This document shows, piece by piece, positions 34,228 through 42,831 of a DNA stretch of 64,000 nucleotides (position 1 is its first letter; each line of letters starts with the position of its first letter). The notes under the pieces are model-generated. The model ran no database searches, was not told the DNA's origin, and worked only from the letters and a program-made list of their open reading frames with translations. Position numbers and translations under genes: made by a program. Source of the stretch: Hyphomicrobiaceae bacterium (GTDB lineage Bacteria; Pseudomonadota; Alphaproteobacteria; Rhizobiales; Hyphomicrobiaceae); NCBI GenBank assembly GCA_020638055.1, contig JACKJH010000001.1, positions 868,001 to 932,000 on the forward strand, read 5' to 3'.

Positions 34228-34911
34228 TTGACTTACGTTTTTGCGCCACCACCACGCCCAGCGTTGCCGGTCGCTGGATCTGAACTGATGTTTCCCCTTC
34301 GGAGGGTATATTGCATCGGGCGGAATTATGCGGCGCACGCACGAGAAATGGGGCACGATCCTGAGCGGGAGCCGCCGTTCTTTTTTCAGAAAAACCCGGA
34401 TGACATCTGTGCCGATGGAGTTTTCCCTTTTCCTGAATTGTCGAATGACGTGCATTTTGAGATTGAAATGGCGGTTTTTTTGTCGGCCGGTGGAATGAAC
34501 ATTTCTGAGGCCGATGCTGAAAGTTGCATTTTTGGATATGCGGTTGCTTTGGATATGACGCGGCGCGATTTGCAAGGGCAGGCAAAGAAACTCGGGCGTC
34601 CCTGGGAAGTCGGAAAATCCTTTGCGCAATCGGCACCGGCAGGTCCGGTTTATCCAGCCAAGAATATCGGTCATCCGCGATCAGGCGAGATTTCGCTCGA
34701 CCAAAACGGAGTGCGCCGGCAAACGGGAGATCTCTCGCAGATGATCTGGAGTGTGAACGAGCAAATTTGCACCCTTTCAAGGTATTTTACACTTGCTCCA
34801 GGTGACGTCATTTTGACCGGCACTCCCGCCGGTGTGGGTGCAGTCTCCCGGGGAGACCTCCTTTGTGGTCGTATTGCAGGCGTGGGGGAGATTGAGGTGA
34901 AGGTCGTCTGA
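34228..34911 (+). CDS. Fumarylacetoacetate hydrolase (FAH) family protein
   Basis: A 227-residue member of the FAH family, which hydrolyses or decarboxylates beta-dicarbonyl-type acids with a divalent metal. Seen: CIGRNYAAHAREMG, PPFFFQKNPDDIC, the metal ligands HFEIEMAVFL (two Glu) and LDMTRRDLQ (Asp), GRPWEVGKSFAQSAP, and GDVILTGTPAGVG. The substrate is uncertain (acylpyruvate or oxaloacetate in relatives). The TTG at 34228 is chosen since AAGGGG lies six bases upstream; the frame is open to a TTG at 34195. Monocistronic. Confidence 0.87.
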   Translation: MTYVFAPPPRPALPVAGSELMFPLRRVYCIGRNYAAHAREMGHDPEREPPFFFQKNPDDICADGVFPFPELSNDVHFEIEMAVFLSAGGMNISEADAESCIFGYAVALDMTRRDLQGQAKKLGRPWEVGKSFAQSAPAGPVYPAKNIGHPRSGEISLDQNGVRRQTGDLSQMIWSVNEQICTLSRYFTLAPGDVILTGTPAGVGAVSRGDLLCGRIAGVGEIEVKVV

Positions 34912-34933
34912 CGGGAAAAAAAAGGTTTGGGAC

Positions 34934-34970
34934 CTATATTGGCGCCCTATGTTGGCGCCTTTCAATATTC
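34934..34970 (+). terminator. Tandem 13-bp repeat forming a terminator-like hairpin
   Basis: CTATATTGGCGCC (34934-34946) and CTATGTTGGCGCC (34947-34959) lie head to tail. Their GGCGCC cores can pair across a 7-base loop and are followed by TTTCAATATTCTTTTCTT. It probably ends the FAH gene. The whole gap 34912-35164, between convergent genes, is strikingly AT-rich for this window and holds no gene. Confidence 0.5.
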
Positions 34971-35164
34971 TTTTCTTGAATTCATTTTCGAGTTTCAAAA
35001 ACTTTATCGGCGGTTATTTTTGGTTTTTCTGAAATAATTTCAACCTGCAAAATAACAGCATAAATACGGGGGGTGAATTTAATAAACTATACGCAGGAGA
35101 TACGCGGGAGATTTGTAAAACTTTGCGTTTTGGTGCGTGCAATTCCGGGGACGGCAGCGGGAAC

Positions 35165-35686
35165 TCAGTTGCCATCTTCGGGGAGACGGGGAATTGGCGC
35201 TACTTCGATGCCATCTTCAACGAGTTCGCGAACCTCTTCGGCAGTCGCCTCACCATGAATGGCGCGGTCGGGTGCTTCTTCGTGGTGAATGCGGCGCGCT
35301 TCCTCGGAGAAACGAGGTCCGACGTATTCGGATTTCGAGAGGATTTTTTCGCGCAGTGCGTGCAATTCACTGAGGGCTGACTTCAAACGCTGGCCTTCAG
35401 AACCACGTGGCCGTAGCGCTGGTGCGGCATGTGGGCTAGCGGGCATTCCGGAGTTGGGTTCACCCAATGGCGGTGAGTGGGCGGCATTGCCGGGCGGCTC
35501 ACCTGACGAACCGTGCTTGGCTGATCTGGAAATGCGCGGCGCCATGACCGCACGAGTGATTGAGCTATCACCACACTGCGGACAAGAAAGATGTCCTGCT
35601 TTCTCTTGTGAATCGTAGGCGCTGCTGGATGCGAACCATGCGTCAAATTCGTGATTGCGACTGCAAACAAGCCTATAGCGGATCAT
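35165..35686 (-). CDS. DUF1178 family protein with zinc-ribbon-like start
   Basis: A 173-residue protein of unknown function in the DUF1178 family. The N-terminus MIRYRLVCSRNHEFDAWF and CPQCGDSSITRAVMAPRI place three or four Cys/His residues in a small zinc-ribbon pattern; the middle is Pro/Gly-rich and the C-terminus EEVRELVEDGIEVAPIPRLP is the family's most conserved end. Its start overlaps the stop of the nitrilase-like gene by four bases, the usual neighbour in this order of bacteria. Confidence 0.88.
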   Translation of the reverse strand: MIRYRLVCSRNHEFDAWFASSSAYDSQEKAGHLSCPQCGDSSITRAVMAPRISRSAKHGSSGEPPGNAAHSPPLGEPNSGMPASPHAAPALRPRGSEGQRLKSALSELHALREKILSKSEYVGPRFSEEARRIHHEEAPDRAIHGEATAEEVRELVEDGIEVAPIPRLPEDGN

Positions 35687-36558
35687 AGCTTGGCTCCTCG
35701 ACCGGGATCACTACCAGCTTCGACGACTTTAAAAGCCCGGTCGTGCTTCAGTGCAGGGACGCGATCCCTCACCTGGGTGACGACGGCTCTGTCAATGTCG
35801 GCAATGATAAAGCCCGGTTCGGTTCCGGCTTCGGCGATTGTTTCGCCCCACGGTGCGATGACTATGGAGTGTCCGTAGGTTGCGCGTCCCATTTCATGCA
35901 GACCTGTTTGAGCCGCAGCCAGAATGTAGCATTGTGTTTCGATGGCGCGGGCACGTAGCAGGGCGTGCCAGTGGGCTTCCCCGGTGGTTTTTGTGAATGC
36001 GGCGGGACCAGCGATAAAGTCTGCGCCTGCCTTGGCCAGCGCTCGATGCAGGTAGGGAAAGCGCAAATCATAACAGATCGTGAGGCCGAGGCGTCCCCAC
36101 GGCAAATCCACCACCACAGCATTGCTGCCGGGTTCGTAGTTGCGGCTTTCGTTGTAGCTTTCACCGTTTTCCAGATCGACGTCGAACATATGGATTTTGT
36201 CATATCGGGCTGCGATGTTGCCGTCCGCGTTGATCACGTAGGTCCTGTTGGCAAGCTTGTCGTCTGACACCTTGACGGCCATGGAGCCGATGTGAAGCCA
36301 AATTCCTAACTCATGGGCAAGGCGCTGAAAGTGCGCAAGGGCGGCGTTATTTTGCTCGGGATCAATCGCGGCAAATAGCCGTTCGCGATCGAGTTCCATG
36401 AGGGTGGTGACTTCGGGCGTTTGTACGTACTGGGCACCGGCGGACGCTGCCCCGCGGATGAGTGCGCTGGCATCGTCAACGTTCTTTTGGAGGTCGCGGC
36501 CGGCGCACATTTGCACAAGTCCGGCGCGGAATTTCGCGTTGCCCGGAGTTGAAGTCAT
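35683..36558 (-). CDS. Carbon-nitrogen hydrolase, Nit1-like (probable deaminated-glutathione amidase)
   Basis: A 291-residue nitrilase-superfamily amidase. The triad is visible: Glu in QTPEVTTLM, Lys in YDKIHMFDVDL, Cys in TICYDLRFPYL. The FDVDLENGESYNES stretch and the neighbour glutaredoxin gene fit the Nit1 group, which repairs deaminated glutathione (family knowledge, function inferred). The ATG at 36558 starts the conserved domain; a TTG at 36612 is open but lacks support. It overlaps DUF1178 by four bases and follows grxC by 84 bases. Confidence 0.87.
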   Translation of the reverse strand: MTSTPGNAKFRAGLVQMCAGRDLQKNVDDASALIRGAASAGAQYVQTPEVTTLMELDRERLFAAIDPEQNNAALAHFQRLAHELGIWLHIGSMAVKVSDDKLANRTYVINADGNIAARYDKIHMFDVDLENGESYNESRNYEPGSNAVVVDLPWGRLGLTICYDLRFPYLHRALAKAGADFIAGPAAFTKTTGEAHWHALLRARAIETQCYILAAAQTGLHEMGRATYGHSIVIAPWGETIAEAGTEPGFIIADIDRAVVTQVRDRVPALKHDRAFKVVEAGSDPGRGAKL

Positions 36559-36642
36559 CACATTTTGCCTTTCAGACAATTTAAAGCGTTTCGAACCGCG
36601 CCCAATGGTCAAATCACTGTGTGCGCGTTGCCCGCGTGAAAA

Positions 36643-36900
36643 TCAACTTGCGAGCAGTGGATCGAGTTCACCTTTTTGGTCCAGCGCGATCAGGTCATCA
36701 CAGCCGCCAACGTGTCGCTCTCCGATCCATATCTGCGGAACGGTATTACGCCCACCTGCCTTTTTCCGCATTTCTGCCCTGAGGCCTGGTTGAGCGTTAA
36801 CGTCGATTTCCTCGAAAGCCGCACCCTTTCTATTCAGCAGATCCTTGGCCATGTGGCAGTAGGGGCAGAACATCGTCGTGTAGATGGTAACCTTAGCCAT
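36643..36900 (-). CDS. grxC: Glutaredoxin 3
   Basis: An 85-residue glutaredoxin that uses glutathione to reduce disulfides. The active site CPYC lies at residues 12-15, followed by TVPQIWIG (cis-Pro) and GGCDDL, the glutathione-binding turn with its extra Cys. Length is normal for GrxC. It is in the middle of the comF, grxC, nitrilase-like, DUF1178 run. Confidence 0.95.
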   Translation of the reverse strand: MAKVTIYTTMFCPYCHMAKDLLNRKGAAFEEIDVNAQPGLRAEMRKKAGGRNTVPQIWIGERHVGGCDDLIALDQKGELDPLLAS

Positions 36901-37078
36901 GTTTAATTCCAGGTCCCCGTATGCGAACGCGTTGTTATCTTAAAAAATAGTGATTTGCCTCCAAAAGGCCAAGCGAAACGGCATGGTGGGGCGATGTTTT
37001 TCGATCCGAACCCGCGGGTTTGATGACGAATTTGGGCCAAGAGTTAAGAATTTTGGGCATATCAGGGGTGGCCGGGTG

Positions 37079-37963
37079 CTACAGACCGATACTAGCCGCC
37101 GTATCTGTAACAAGGCCGAGAGAGAGGACGTCCACGCTGGTGGCGCCCGCCTCCAGCAACGCTTTGGTCGCCGCCGATATGGTGGCACCAGTGGTGATGA
37201 CGTCATCGATGAGCAAAACTCGACGACACTGAATGACAGAACGGCTCTTAGACGGCACGGTGAAGGCGCCGCTGACATTCTGCTGCCGCTGTATTCGCGT
37301 CAAACCGACCTGCGGCGTTGTGGTTCGGGTCCGAACCAGGACCAGTGGCGCATGCGGAAGATTGGCGCTTCGTGCCACCTCGGCGGCCAGTAGCGCGGAC
37401 TGATTGAAGCGCCGGCGCAATAGTTTAAGGCGATGGAGAGGTACCGGCACCACGATATCTGCATCTGCGATGAGGTGGCGGCCTGTTTCGCACATCCAGC
37501 GGCCGAACAATTTTCGTGCGTCGTGCCGGTCGTGAAACTTGAGGTCATGGATCATATGACGCATCACGCCGTCATAACGTGCAACGGCGCGAGCTCTTGC
37601 ATAGTTTGGTGGGTTAGCAGCGGCTTTGGCCGAGATGGTTTCGGTTCCGACATCGTAGGGAAGTGGTATACCGAGCCGTTCGCACAAAGGCGGCCGGATG
37701 AAATCAATTGATGACCAGCAGGTTGGGCAGAGCGTGTCGTGCGCCGTCATCGGTTCGTGACAATGCAGACAAACCGGCGGCGTAACGATATCAATGATGT
37801 GTGTCACGGCGGTTGATGCCAGGCGGCGCAACGCGGATGGTTTGTGATGCGGATTCTTGGCGTCGGGCTCGAAATCTCTGATCGGGTCAGGGGTGCCTAT
37901 GCCTGCCATCTTGTAAAACTCAGGTTCCGGGTTGTCGCAAAATGAGATGCCCGTTTTTGCCAT
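37079..37963 (-). CDS. ComF family protein (phosphoribosyltransferase fold)
   Basis: A 294-residue protein. CLHCHEPMTAHDTLCPTCW (about 64-82) is the double zinc ribbon and VLLIDDVITTGATISAA (about 250-266) the PRPP-binding loop of type I phosphoribosyltransferases. ComF assists DNA uptake in naturally competent bacteria; in most proteobacteria the role is unproven. The first 18 residues are not conserved and a second ATG at 37909 is possible. First gene of the comF-grxC-nit-DUF1178 run; the divergent methyltransferase begins 138 bases away with a repeat between. Confidence 0.88.
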   Translation of the reverse strand: MAKTGISFCDNPEPEFYKMAGIGTPDPIRDFEPDAKNPHHKPSALRRLASTAVTHIIDIVTPPVCLHCHEPMTAHDTLCPTCWSSIDFIRPPLCERLGIPLPYDVGTETISAKAAANPPNYARARAVARYDGVMRHMIHDLKFHDRHDARKLFGRWMCETGRHLIADADIVVPVPLHRLKLLRRRFNQSALLAAEVARSANLPHAPLVLVRTRTTTPQVGLTRIQRQQNVSGAFTVPSKSRSVIQCRRVLLIDDVITTGATISAATKALLEAGATSVDVLSLGLVTDTAASIGL

Positions 37964-38035
37964 CAGGATTGCCAGTATTTTATGCCCACAGCACCGTGCG
38001 ATATATCGCAGGGTGCTCCAGTTTCTTGTTTGGTC

Positions 38036-38083
38036 GCATTTTCTTCGACGAACCGGCGTCCACTTCGTCGGAAAATGCTCTAA
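38036..38083 (+). repeat. Palindromic repeat (REP-like), single B hairpin
   Basis: One B module with outer arms GCATTTTC/GAAAATGC, preceded by the spacer TTTCTTGTTTGGTC that elsewhere joins modules A and B. It lies 18 bases before the methyltransferase start, between divergent genes. Confidence 0.7.
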
Positions 38084-38101
38084 TATGCCAAGATCGACTG
38101 A

Positions 38102-39091
38102 ATGATTGAGAAGAGCAAGTCCTCGTGTGAGACCGATGCGGCAGGTTCAGCCGCGCTATTTGACCGTTCCTTGCTGCGTGCCCGGCGGCGGAGGGTCGCT
38201 GCCAAGGCAGAGGCGCACGATTTCCTTCTGGCCAGGGTGGCCGATGATCTTGCTGACCGATTGTCGCTGATCAAACGGGAATTTTCTGTCGGGGCCAACA
38301 TAGGCGCACATCACGGGCTTTTAAGCCGAAAGCTGCGACAGCTACCAAACGTTGGCTATTTGATCGATCTGGAGCCGGTGCCAGAGCTGCTGGTGCGATG
38401 CGATGGACCCTGCGTGCTGGCGGATGAGGAACTGCTACCATTCGCAGATGGTTCGCTCGATCTGGCGGTGTCCGGGCTCGCCCTTCAAATGGTCAACGAC
38501 CTTCCCGGTGTCCTGATCCAGATCCGGCGAGCGCTTAAGCCGGACGGGTTGCTTCTTGCATCGTTGCTGGGGGGGGAGACGCTTGGACAACTTGGGGCGG
38601 CGTGGTTGGCGGCTGATGCGGAGACAACTGGCGGTGCGGCGCCGCGCGTGGCACCTGCCATTGACCTGAAGGATTTGGGCGCGTTGTTGCAGCGTGCTGG
38701 GTTTGCCTTGCCCGTCGTCGACAGCGACGTTGTGGAAGTGGCGTATCCATCACTGCTGGCACTCATTCGGGAGATCCAAGGCATGGGCGCCAGTAATTTT
38801 TTGAGTGCGCGGTCACGCCGCATTACGCGCCGGGATACGCTTGCGCGGGCCTGCGACATCTATCGCGAGCGATATGCACGAGAGGATGGGCGTGTTGTGG
38901 CCACGTTCGAGATTTTGACGGTTACGGCTTGGGCGCCCGATCCTAGTCAGCAAAAGCCGCTCAAGCCTGGTTCAGCCGCAATGCGACTGGCAGATGCGCT
39001 TGGCACCTGGGACGGGAGGCTGGGTATTGAGGACGCGCTGAAACCGCCCGGCGGTTCGTCACGAAATGACGAACCGACTGGCAAATCGTAG
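38102..39091 (+). CDS. SAM-dependent methyltransferase-fold protein (NDUFAF5/BioC-like)
   Basis: A 329-residue class I Rossmann protein. The opening LFDRSLLRARRRRVAAKAEA and the later NFLSARSRRITRRDTLARA are the signatures of the alphaproteobacterial and mitochondrial NDUFAF5 group, whose human member hydroxylates an arginine of complex I rather than methylating. The SAM-binding region (VGANIGAHHGLLSRKL) and DLAVSGLALQMVNDLPGVL are clear. The role in bacteria is inferred. It is divergent from comF. The ribosome site is weak. Confidence 0.8.
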   Translation: MIEKSKSSCETDAAGSAALFDRSLLRARRRRVAAKAEAHDFLLARVADDLADRLSLIKREFSVGANIGAHHGLLSRKLRQLPNVGYLIDLEPVPELLVRCDGPCVLADEELLPFADGSLDLAVSGLALQMVNDLPGVLIQIRRALKPDGLLLASLLGGETLGQLGAAWLAADAETTGGAAPRVAPAIDLKDLGALLQRAGFALPVVDSDVVEVAYPSLLALIREIQGMGASNFLSARSRRITRRDTLARACDIYRERYAREDGRVVATFEILTVTAWAPDPSQQKPLKPGSAAMRLADALGTWDGRLGIEDALKPPGGSSRNDEPTGKS

Positions 39092-39142
39092 AAGGCAATT
39101 TCTGGTACAAGTTTCGTTTCGTGCGACGCTTGCCTTTTTCTG

Positions 39143-39325
39143 TCAGGTGGAGTTCGGCCCGCGCATTTGCTTGAGCGCCGATTCTATCTTGCGCCAAACC
39201 GCGGCTTGTTCTGCCTCGCCGCTATCCTCTAGCGACTTTGCTTTTTGTGCAGCTTCGACAACCGCCTTGTCACCATGTGCTTCGAAAAGTCTGCGGGCGT
39301 GCTCCTGAATTTCGGTTGCGAGCAT
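39143..39325 (-). CDS. Small helical protein of unknown function (60 residues)
   Basis: I do not recognise a function. The protein is one long amphipathic pattern, MLATEIQEHARRLFEAHG and then AAQKAKSLEDSGEAEQAAVW, likely two helices. Similar tiny proteins are common in Hyphomicrobiales. The start at 39325 is well supported by AAGGAG eight bases upstream. It is convergent with the methyltransferase gene (51-base gap). Confidence 0.7.
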   Translation of the reverse strand: MLATEIQEHARRLFEAHGDKAVVEAAQKAKSLEDSGEAEQAAVWRKIESALKQMRGPNST

Positions 39326-39641
39326 GGCATCATCTCCTTTGCTCTTGGCCTGAGGTCGCAAATTGAGCGGCACATGACGTGACCGCACGGTCTTGCAATC
39401 GTGTTTCGATCAAAATCGGGTCTTGATCATTTTGTGCTGGCTCATGCGCTCGGGTCATTGCGATTGACCAATTGCAGGCAGTTTTTCCCGAATCTATTGA
39501 ACCGCGGAAGTTGCCTTGCAGAAATGGCTCAACAAACCGCCAACAGGGCAAGCTGTGCGGGATTTCAGACGCAATTTCACCTGGCGCATTGCCATATGCA
39601 ATTGAGGAAGTCTAACATAGACTTTGGTCGCTTGCATTGGG

Positions 39642-40022
39642 ATGTTCAAAATGATGTTGCGCACATTGTCGGATGCCATTGCTCACTATGGTCGTGAAGC
39701 TTATCTGCTGACGATTGGCGAAGACGGCCCACATACCAGTAATGTTGTTATCGAAATGCACGATGGGATCATTAGCTGTATCGTTGGCGGTTCCGCTGCA
39801 AAAAACATTGCGCGCGAGTCCAAGGTGTCGGTGCTCTGGCCACCTGCTGAAGCGCACGGTTACGCGATGATTCTCAATGGTGATGCCGCCGGTCAGGCTC
39901 TGCCGACGGGCGCGACAGGGGTTCAGATTAAGATCTCAAAATCTGTATTGCATCGGCCGGGGCCAAGACCTGCTGATAGCAACAGTGCGTGCGATTCCGA
40001 CTGCCGTCGCCTGACATTTTGA
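39642..40022 (+). CDS. Small pyridoxamine-5'-phosphate-oxidase-like flavin-binding protein
   Basis: A 126-residue protein with the split-barrel pattern of PNPOx-like proteins: AYLLTIGEDGPHTSNVVIEM, IISCIVGGSAAKNIARESK, VSVLWPPAEAHGYAMILNG. Such proteins bind FMN, F420 or haem. It is close to the minimum size of the family. The ATG at 39642 is preferred over an upstream TTG at 39624. It is convergent with mutT (82-base gap). The long, non-conserved C-terminal tail (RPGPRPADSNSAC) is odd. Confidence 0.68.
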   Translation: MFKMMLRTLSDAIAHYGREAYLLTIGEDGPHTSNVVIEMHDGIISCIVGGSAAKNIARESKVSVLWPPAEAHGYAMILNGDAAGQALPTGATGVQIKISKSVLHRPGPRPADSNSACDSDCRRLTF

Positions 40023-40104
40023 GTATCGCAGGCGCTGCGCATGGTGTGGGAGTGCATGCTTGTCGCGTCGTTAATGACGTTTTTTGTCAGGTCAGGCGAA
40101 GGTA

Positions 40105-40578
40105 TCACAGCAAAAGATCGCGAAGTGCTGGAATGAGCGGCGCATCGGCGGGTGGCATTGGATAGTGTTGCAACTTGTTGGTGCGTACCCAGGCGATCTC
40201 CTGGCCTTCGCGCGGTTCGATTTCACCGTCCCACGTGCGGCATATGTAAAGTGGCATCAGGAGGTGCATTTCATCGTAGGTGTGGCTGGCGAAGGTGAGC
40301 GGGGAAATGCACGTGCGGCATAGTTCGATGCCGAGTTCTTCTTTCAGTTCGCGTATGAGGGCGTCTTCGGGGGTTTCGCCCGCATCGATCTTGCCGCCAG
40401 GGAATTCCCACAATCCAGCCAGTTGCTTGCCTTCGGGGCGTTTTGCGATCAAGACGCGGTTCTCGTCGTCAATCAAGGCGACGGCGACGACCAAAAGCAG
40501 GCGTCTTTTCGTTTCAGGTGCGTGAGGTGCTGTTTGTGGCGCGGAGCTGGATGCAGTCGTGCGCGTTGTTGTGCTCAT
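40105..40578 (-). CDS. mutT: MutT-like Nudix hydrolase (8-oxo-dGTP diphosphatase)
   Basis: A 157-residue Nudix protein that removes oxidised nucleotides. The full Nudix box GX5EX7REUXEEXGU is present (GGKIDAGETPEDALIRELKE continues with ELGIEL). AKRPEGKQLAGLWEFPGGKI is the typical MutT lead-in. The first 25 residues are Thr/Ser/Ala-rich and not part of the fold. Its start overlaps the stop of the thiopurine methyltransferase gene by four bases. Confidence 0.87.
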   Translation of the reverse strand: MSTTTRTTASSSAPQTAPHAPETKRRLLLVVAVALIDDENRVLIAKRPEGKQLAGLWEFPGGKIDAGETPEDALIRELKEELGIELCRTCISPLTFASHTYDEMHLLMPLYICRTWDGEIEPREGQEIAWVRTNKLQHYPMPPADAPLIPALRDLLL

Positions 40579-41240
40579 GCGGTAGGCTTGCGTTTCAGCA
40601 GATAGGTTGTTTCGTTCAGGGCCGAGATCCCGCGTTTTGCCAAACCGGCGTTACCCGTGATCACATCGTTGGTGCCAAGGACGGTAATTTCGAAATCGGC
40701 GCTGAACAACTTTTCGATTTCGTCTTGTGGGACGGAAAACGGAGGGCCGTTCATTTCGCTTGAATTGTAGGCGAGCGAAACCAGGAGCACGTGTGTACCT
40801 GGGTTCAATTGCCTGGCAAGAAAGGCGGCGTAACGCGGACGCAAATCATCCGGAAAAGCGACCAGTGAGGCGCGATCGTAGACGGCGTCGATGCCGGAAA
40901 ATACTTCTTTTGGCAGGGCGAAGAAATCGCCGCACCAGAGTTGGTAGCGGCCACCCAGGTATGTGCGGAAACCCATCTCGTCCATGGTGATGTGGCGTAC
41001 GCGGTGATCCATGAGAAAGCGTTCAACGGCGATTGGAGATAGCTCGACGCCAATGACTTCATTGTTTTGAGCGGCAATCCAGGCCATGTCGGGTGTGGCA
41101 CCGCATAACGGCACGAGCACACGAGATCGCGGTGGCAGGCCCAGCTTGGCCCAGTGTGCGACGAGTTCGGGATGAACCTCTTCGCGGTGAAAGCCGATGT
41201 CTCCTTCCACCCAGCGGTCGAGCCAGAATTGATTGTCCAT
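40575..41240 (-). CDS. tpm: Thiopurine S-methyltransferase (TPMT family)
   Basis: A 221-residue SAM-dependent methyltransferase. The family pattern is strong: MDNQFWLDRWVEGDIGFHRE at the start, LVPLCGATPDMAWIA for SAM, VIGVELSPIAVERF, the WCGDFFAL and VYDRASLVAFP blocks. Bacterial members methylate selenium, tellurium or sulfur compounds. It lies 75 bases after argJ and overlaps mutT. Confidence 0.9.
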   Translation of the reverse strand: MDNQFWLDRWVEGDIGFHREEVHPELVAHWAKLGLPPRSRVLVPLCGATPDMAWIAAQNNEVIGVELSPIAVERFLMDHRVRHITMDEMGFRTYLGGRYQLWCGDFFALPKEVFSGIDAVYDRASLVAFPDDLRPRYAAFLARQLNPGTHVLLVSLAYNSSEMNGPPFSVPQDEIEKLFSADFEITVLGTNDVITGNAGLAKRGISALNETTYLLKRKPTA

Positions 41241-41315
41241 GCGTTCATTTTCCTTGAGGTGGGCGGTGCTGCGTGGCTGGGCTGCGGCGCTTTTGCGGTG
41301 CTCGGTATCTGTGGC

Positions 41316-42566
41316 TCAGCTCCGGTAATCTGCATTGATGGAAACGTAATCGTGCGTGAGGTCGCAGGTCCACACTGTGGCAGAAGCCTTGCCGACGCCG
41401 ACGTCGGCGCGAATAACAATATCACTATTTTTCATATAAGCGGCGGCGGTTGGTTCATCGTACTCCTCGGCGCGCTCGCCGTTGCGGGCGAGGCAATGCG
41501 GGCCAAACCAGATGTTCAATTTGTCGCGGTCGGCGGCTTCACCGGCCTTGCCGATAGCCATCACGACGCGGCCCCAGTTGGGATCTTCACCTGCGATGGC
41601 GGTTTTGAGAATGGGCGAGTTGGCGCATGCACGGGCGATGGTTCGCGCGGCATTGAAGCTTTCGGCGCCGGTTATTTCGAACGTGACAAACTTCGACAGG
41701 CCCTCGCCATCCTTGGCGATTTGAATGGCGAGTTCGCGCATCAGGTCGTGCAGGGCCGCGCCGAATTCTGTGAGCCGCTTGTCTGACTTTTTGGTGATCG
41801 GTTCCTGACCCCGGTCAGCGGCGGTGCCTGTCGCAAAGGCGAGACAGGTATCGGACGTGGACGTATCGCCGTCGACGGTCATGCAGTTGAAGGTGGTCTC
41901 GACATGCTGAGACAGGAGCAACTGAAGCAGCTTCTGCGAGATGGCAGCATCGGTAAAAATGTAACATAGCATCGTCGCCATATCGGGAGCGATCATGCCT
42001 GCACCTTTGCAAAAGCCGTTGATCGTTACCTTGACGCCGCCCAAATCGACCCTACGGGTGGCGAGCTTTGGATAGGTGTCAGTGGTCATAATGGCGCGGG
42101 CAGCAGCCTCGAATGCATTGGCTTTAGAGTTTTTCACCAGACCTGAAAGAAGGTGGGTGAATTTGGATGCATCCATGGGTTCGCCAATGACACCAGTGGA
42201 CGAAACATAGACTTCGTTTGGTTTGCAGCCGACGGCTTTCGCGGCTGCTGCAACCGTAGCGCTGACCGCCTGGTGGCCCTTCATGCCGGTGAAGGCATTG
42301 GCATTACCTGAGTTGACGACCAGCATGCGCGCCTTGCCGGATTGGGTGAGGTTTTCGCGGCAGAGAATAACGGGGGCGGAACAGGTTTTTGATTGTGTCA
42401 GAACGCCCGCGGCAACGGTGCCGGGGTCCAACGTCGCGACCATAAGGTCGGTGCGGCCCTTGTAGCGAATGCCAGCTTCGGCGGTGGCAAACCGCACGCC
42501 CTTGATAGAGGGTAGTTTGGGAAGTTGCTCGGGTGCAAATGGTGAGATTTTTAAGGTAAGGCCCAT
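41316..42566 (-). CDS. argJ: Bifunctional glutamate N-acetyltransferase / N-acetylglutamate synthase
   Basis: Ornithine acetyltransferase that recycles acetyl groups in arginine synthesis and can also make N-acetylglutamate. The precursor self-cleaves before the Thr in APDMATMLCY; GKARMLVVNSGNANAFTG, VSSTGVIGEPMD and EDPNWGRVVMAIGKAGE are conserved. 416 residues, family norm. The arginine genes are otherwise not here. Together with the PpiC-type gene upstream this gene order is common in the group. Confidence 0.94.
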   Translation of the reverse strand: MGLTLKISPFAPEQLPKLPSIKGVRFATAEAGIRYKGRTDLMVATLDPGTVAAGVLTQSKTCSAPVILCRENLTQSGKARMLVVNSGNANAFTGMKGHQAVSATVAAAAKAVGCKPNEVYVSSTGVIGEPMDASKFTHLLSGLVKNSKANAFEAAARAIMTTDTYPKLATRRVDLGGVKVTINGFCKGAGMIAPDMATMLCYIFTDAAISQKLLQLLLSQHVETTFNCMTVDGDTSTSDTCLAFATGTAADRGQEPITKKSDKRLTEFGAALHDLMRELAIQIAKDGEGLSKFVTFEITGAESFNAARTIARACANSPILKTAIAGEDPNWGRVVMAIGKAGEAADRDKLNIWFGPHCLARNGERAEEYDEPTAAAYMKNSDIVIRADVGVGKASATVWTCDLTHDYVSINADYRS

Positions 42567-42680
42567 GGTGTTCCGGGGTCAAATGCAGGTTGTTGAAGTT
42601 CAGTAAAATGGTCTGGCGCCAGGTGCTTTCGGTGGGGCTCGTACTTCTATCGCAAAATTGGAGTGAGCCCAAAACAGTTC

Positions 42681-42703
42681 GGGCCGCTTGTAGCAAGCGG
42701 CCC
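42681..42703 (-). terminator. Stable GC-rich hairpin downstream of the PpiC-type gene
   Basis: GGGCCGCTTG (42681-42690) and CAAGCGGCCC (42694-42703) form a perfect 10-pair stem with a TAG loop. On the minus strand it is followed by GAACTGTTTTGG. Position after the 3' end of the isomerase gene and before argJ suggests transcription termination. The T-run is weak, so a REP-like role is possible. Confidence 0.5.
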
Positions 42704-42710
42704 GGAATAG

Positions 42711-42815
42711 CTAAAGCGCATTGCGATCCGATGGAACCGAATCGGCGCTTTAGCTTTTCGTTTGGTCGCATTTTCTTCGACGAACCGGTGTCCACTTCGT
42801 CGGAAAATGCTCTAA
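42711..42815 (+). repeat. Palindromic repeat (REP-like), A and B hairpins
   Basis: Module A (about 42711-42754, bounded by CTAAAGCG and CGCTTTAG) and module B (42768-42815, GCATTTTC/GAAAATGC, ending GCTCTAA) joined by the usual spacer CTTTTCGTTTGGTC. It fills the gap between the PpiC-type gene and argJ, next to the hairpin at 42681. Confidence 0.75.
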
Positions 42816-42831
42816 CAGTGCGTGGCTGAAA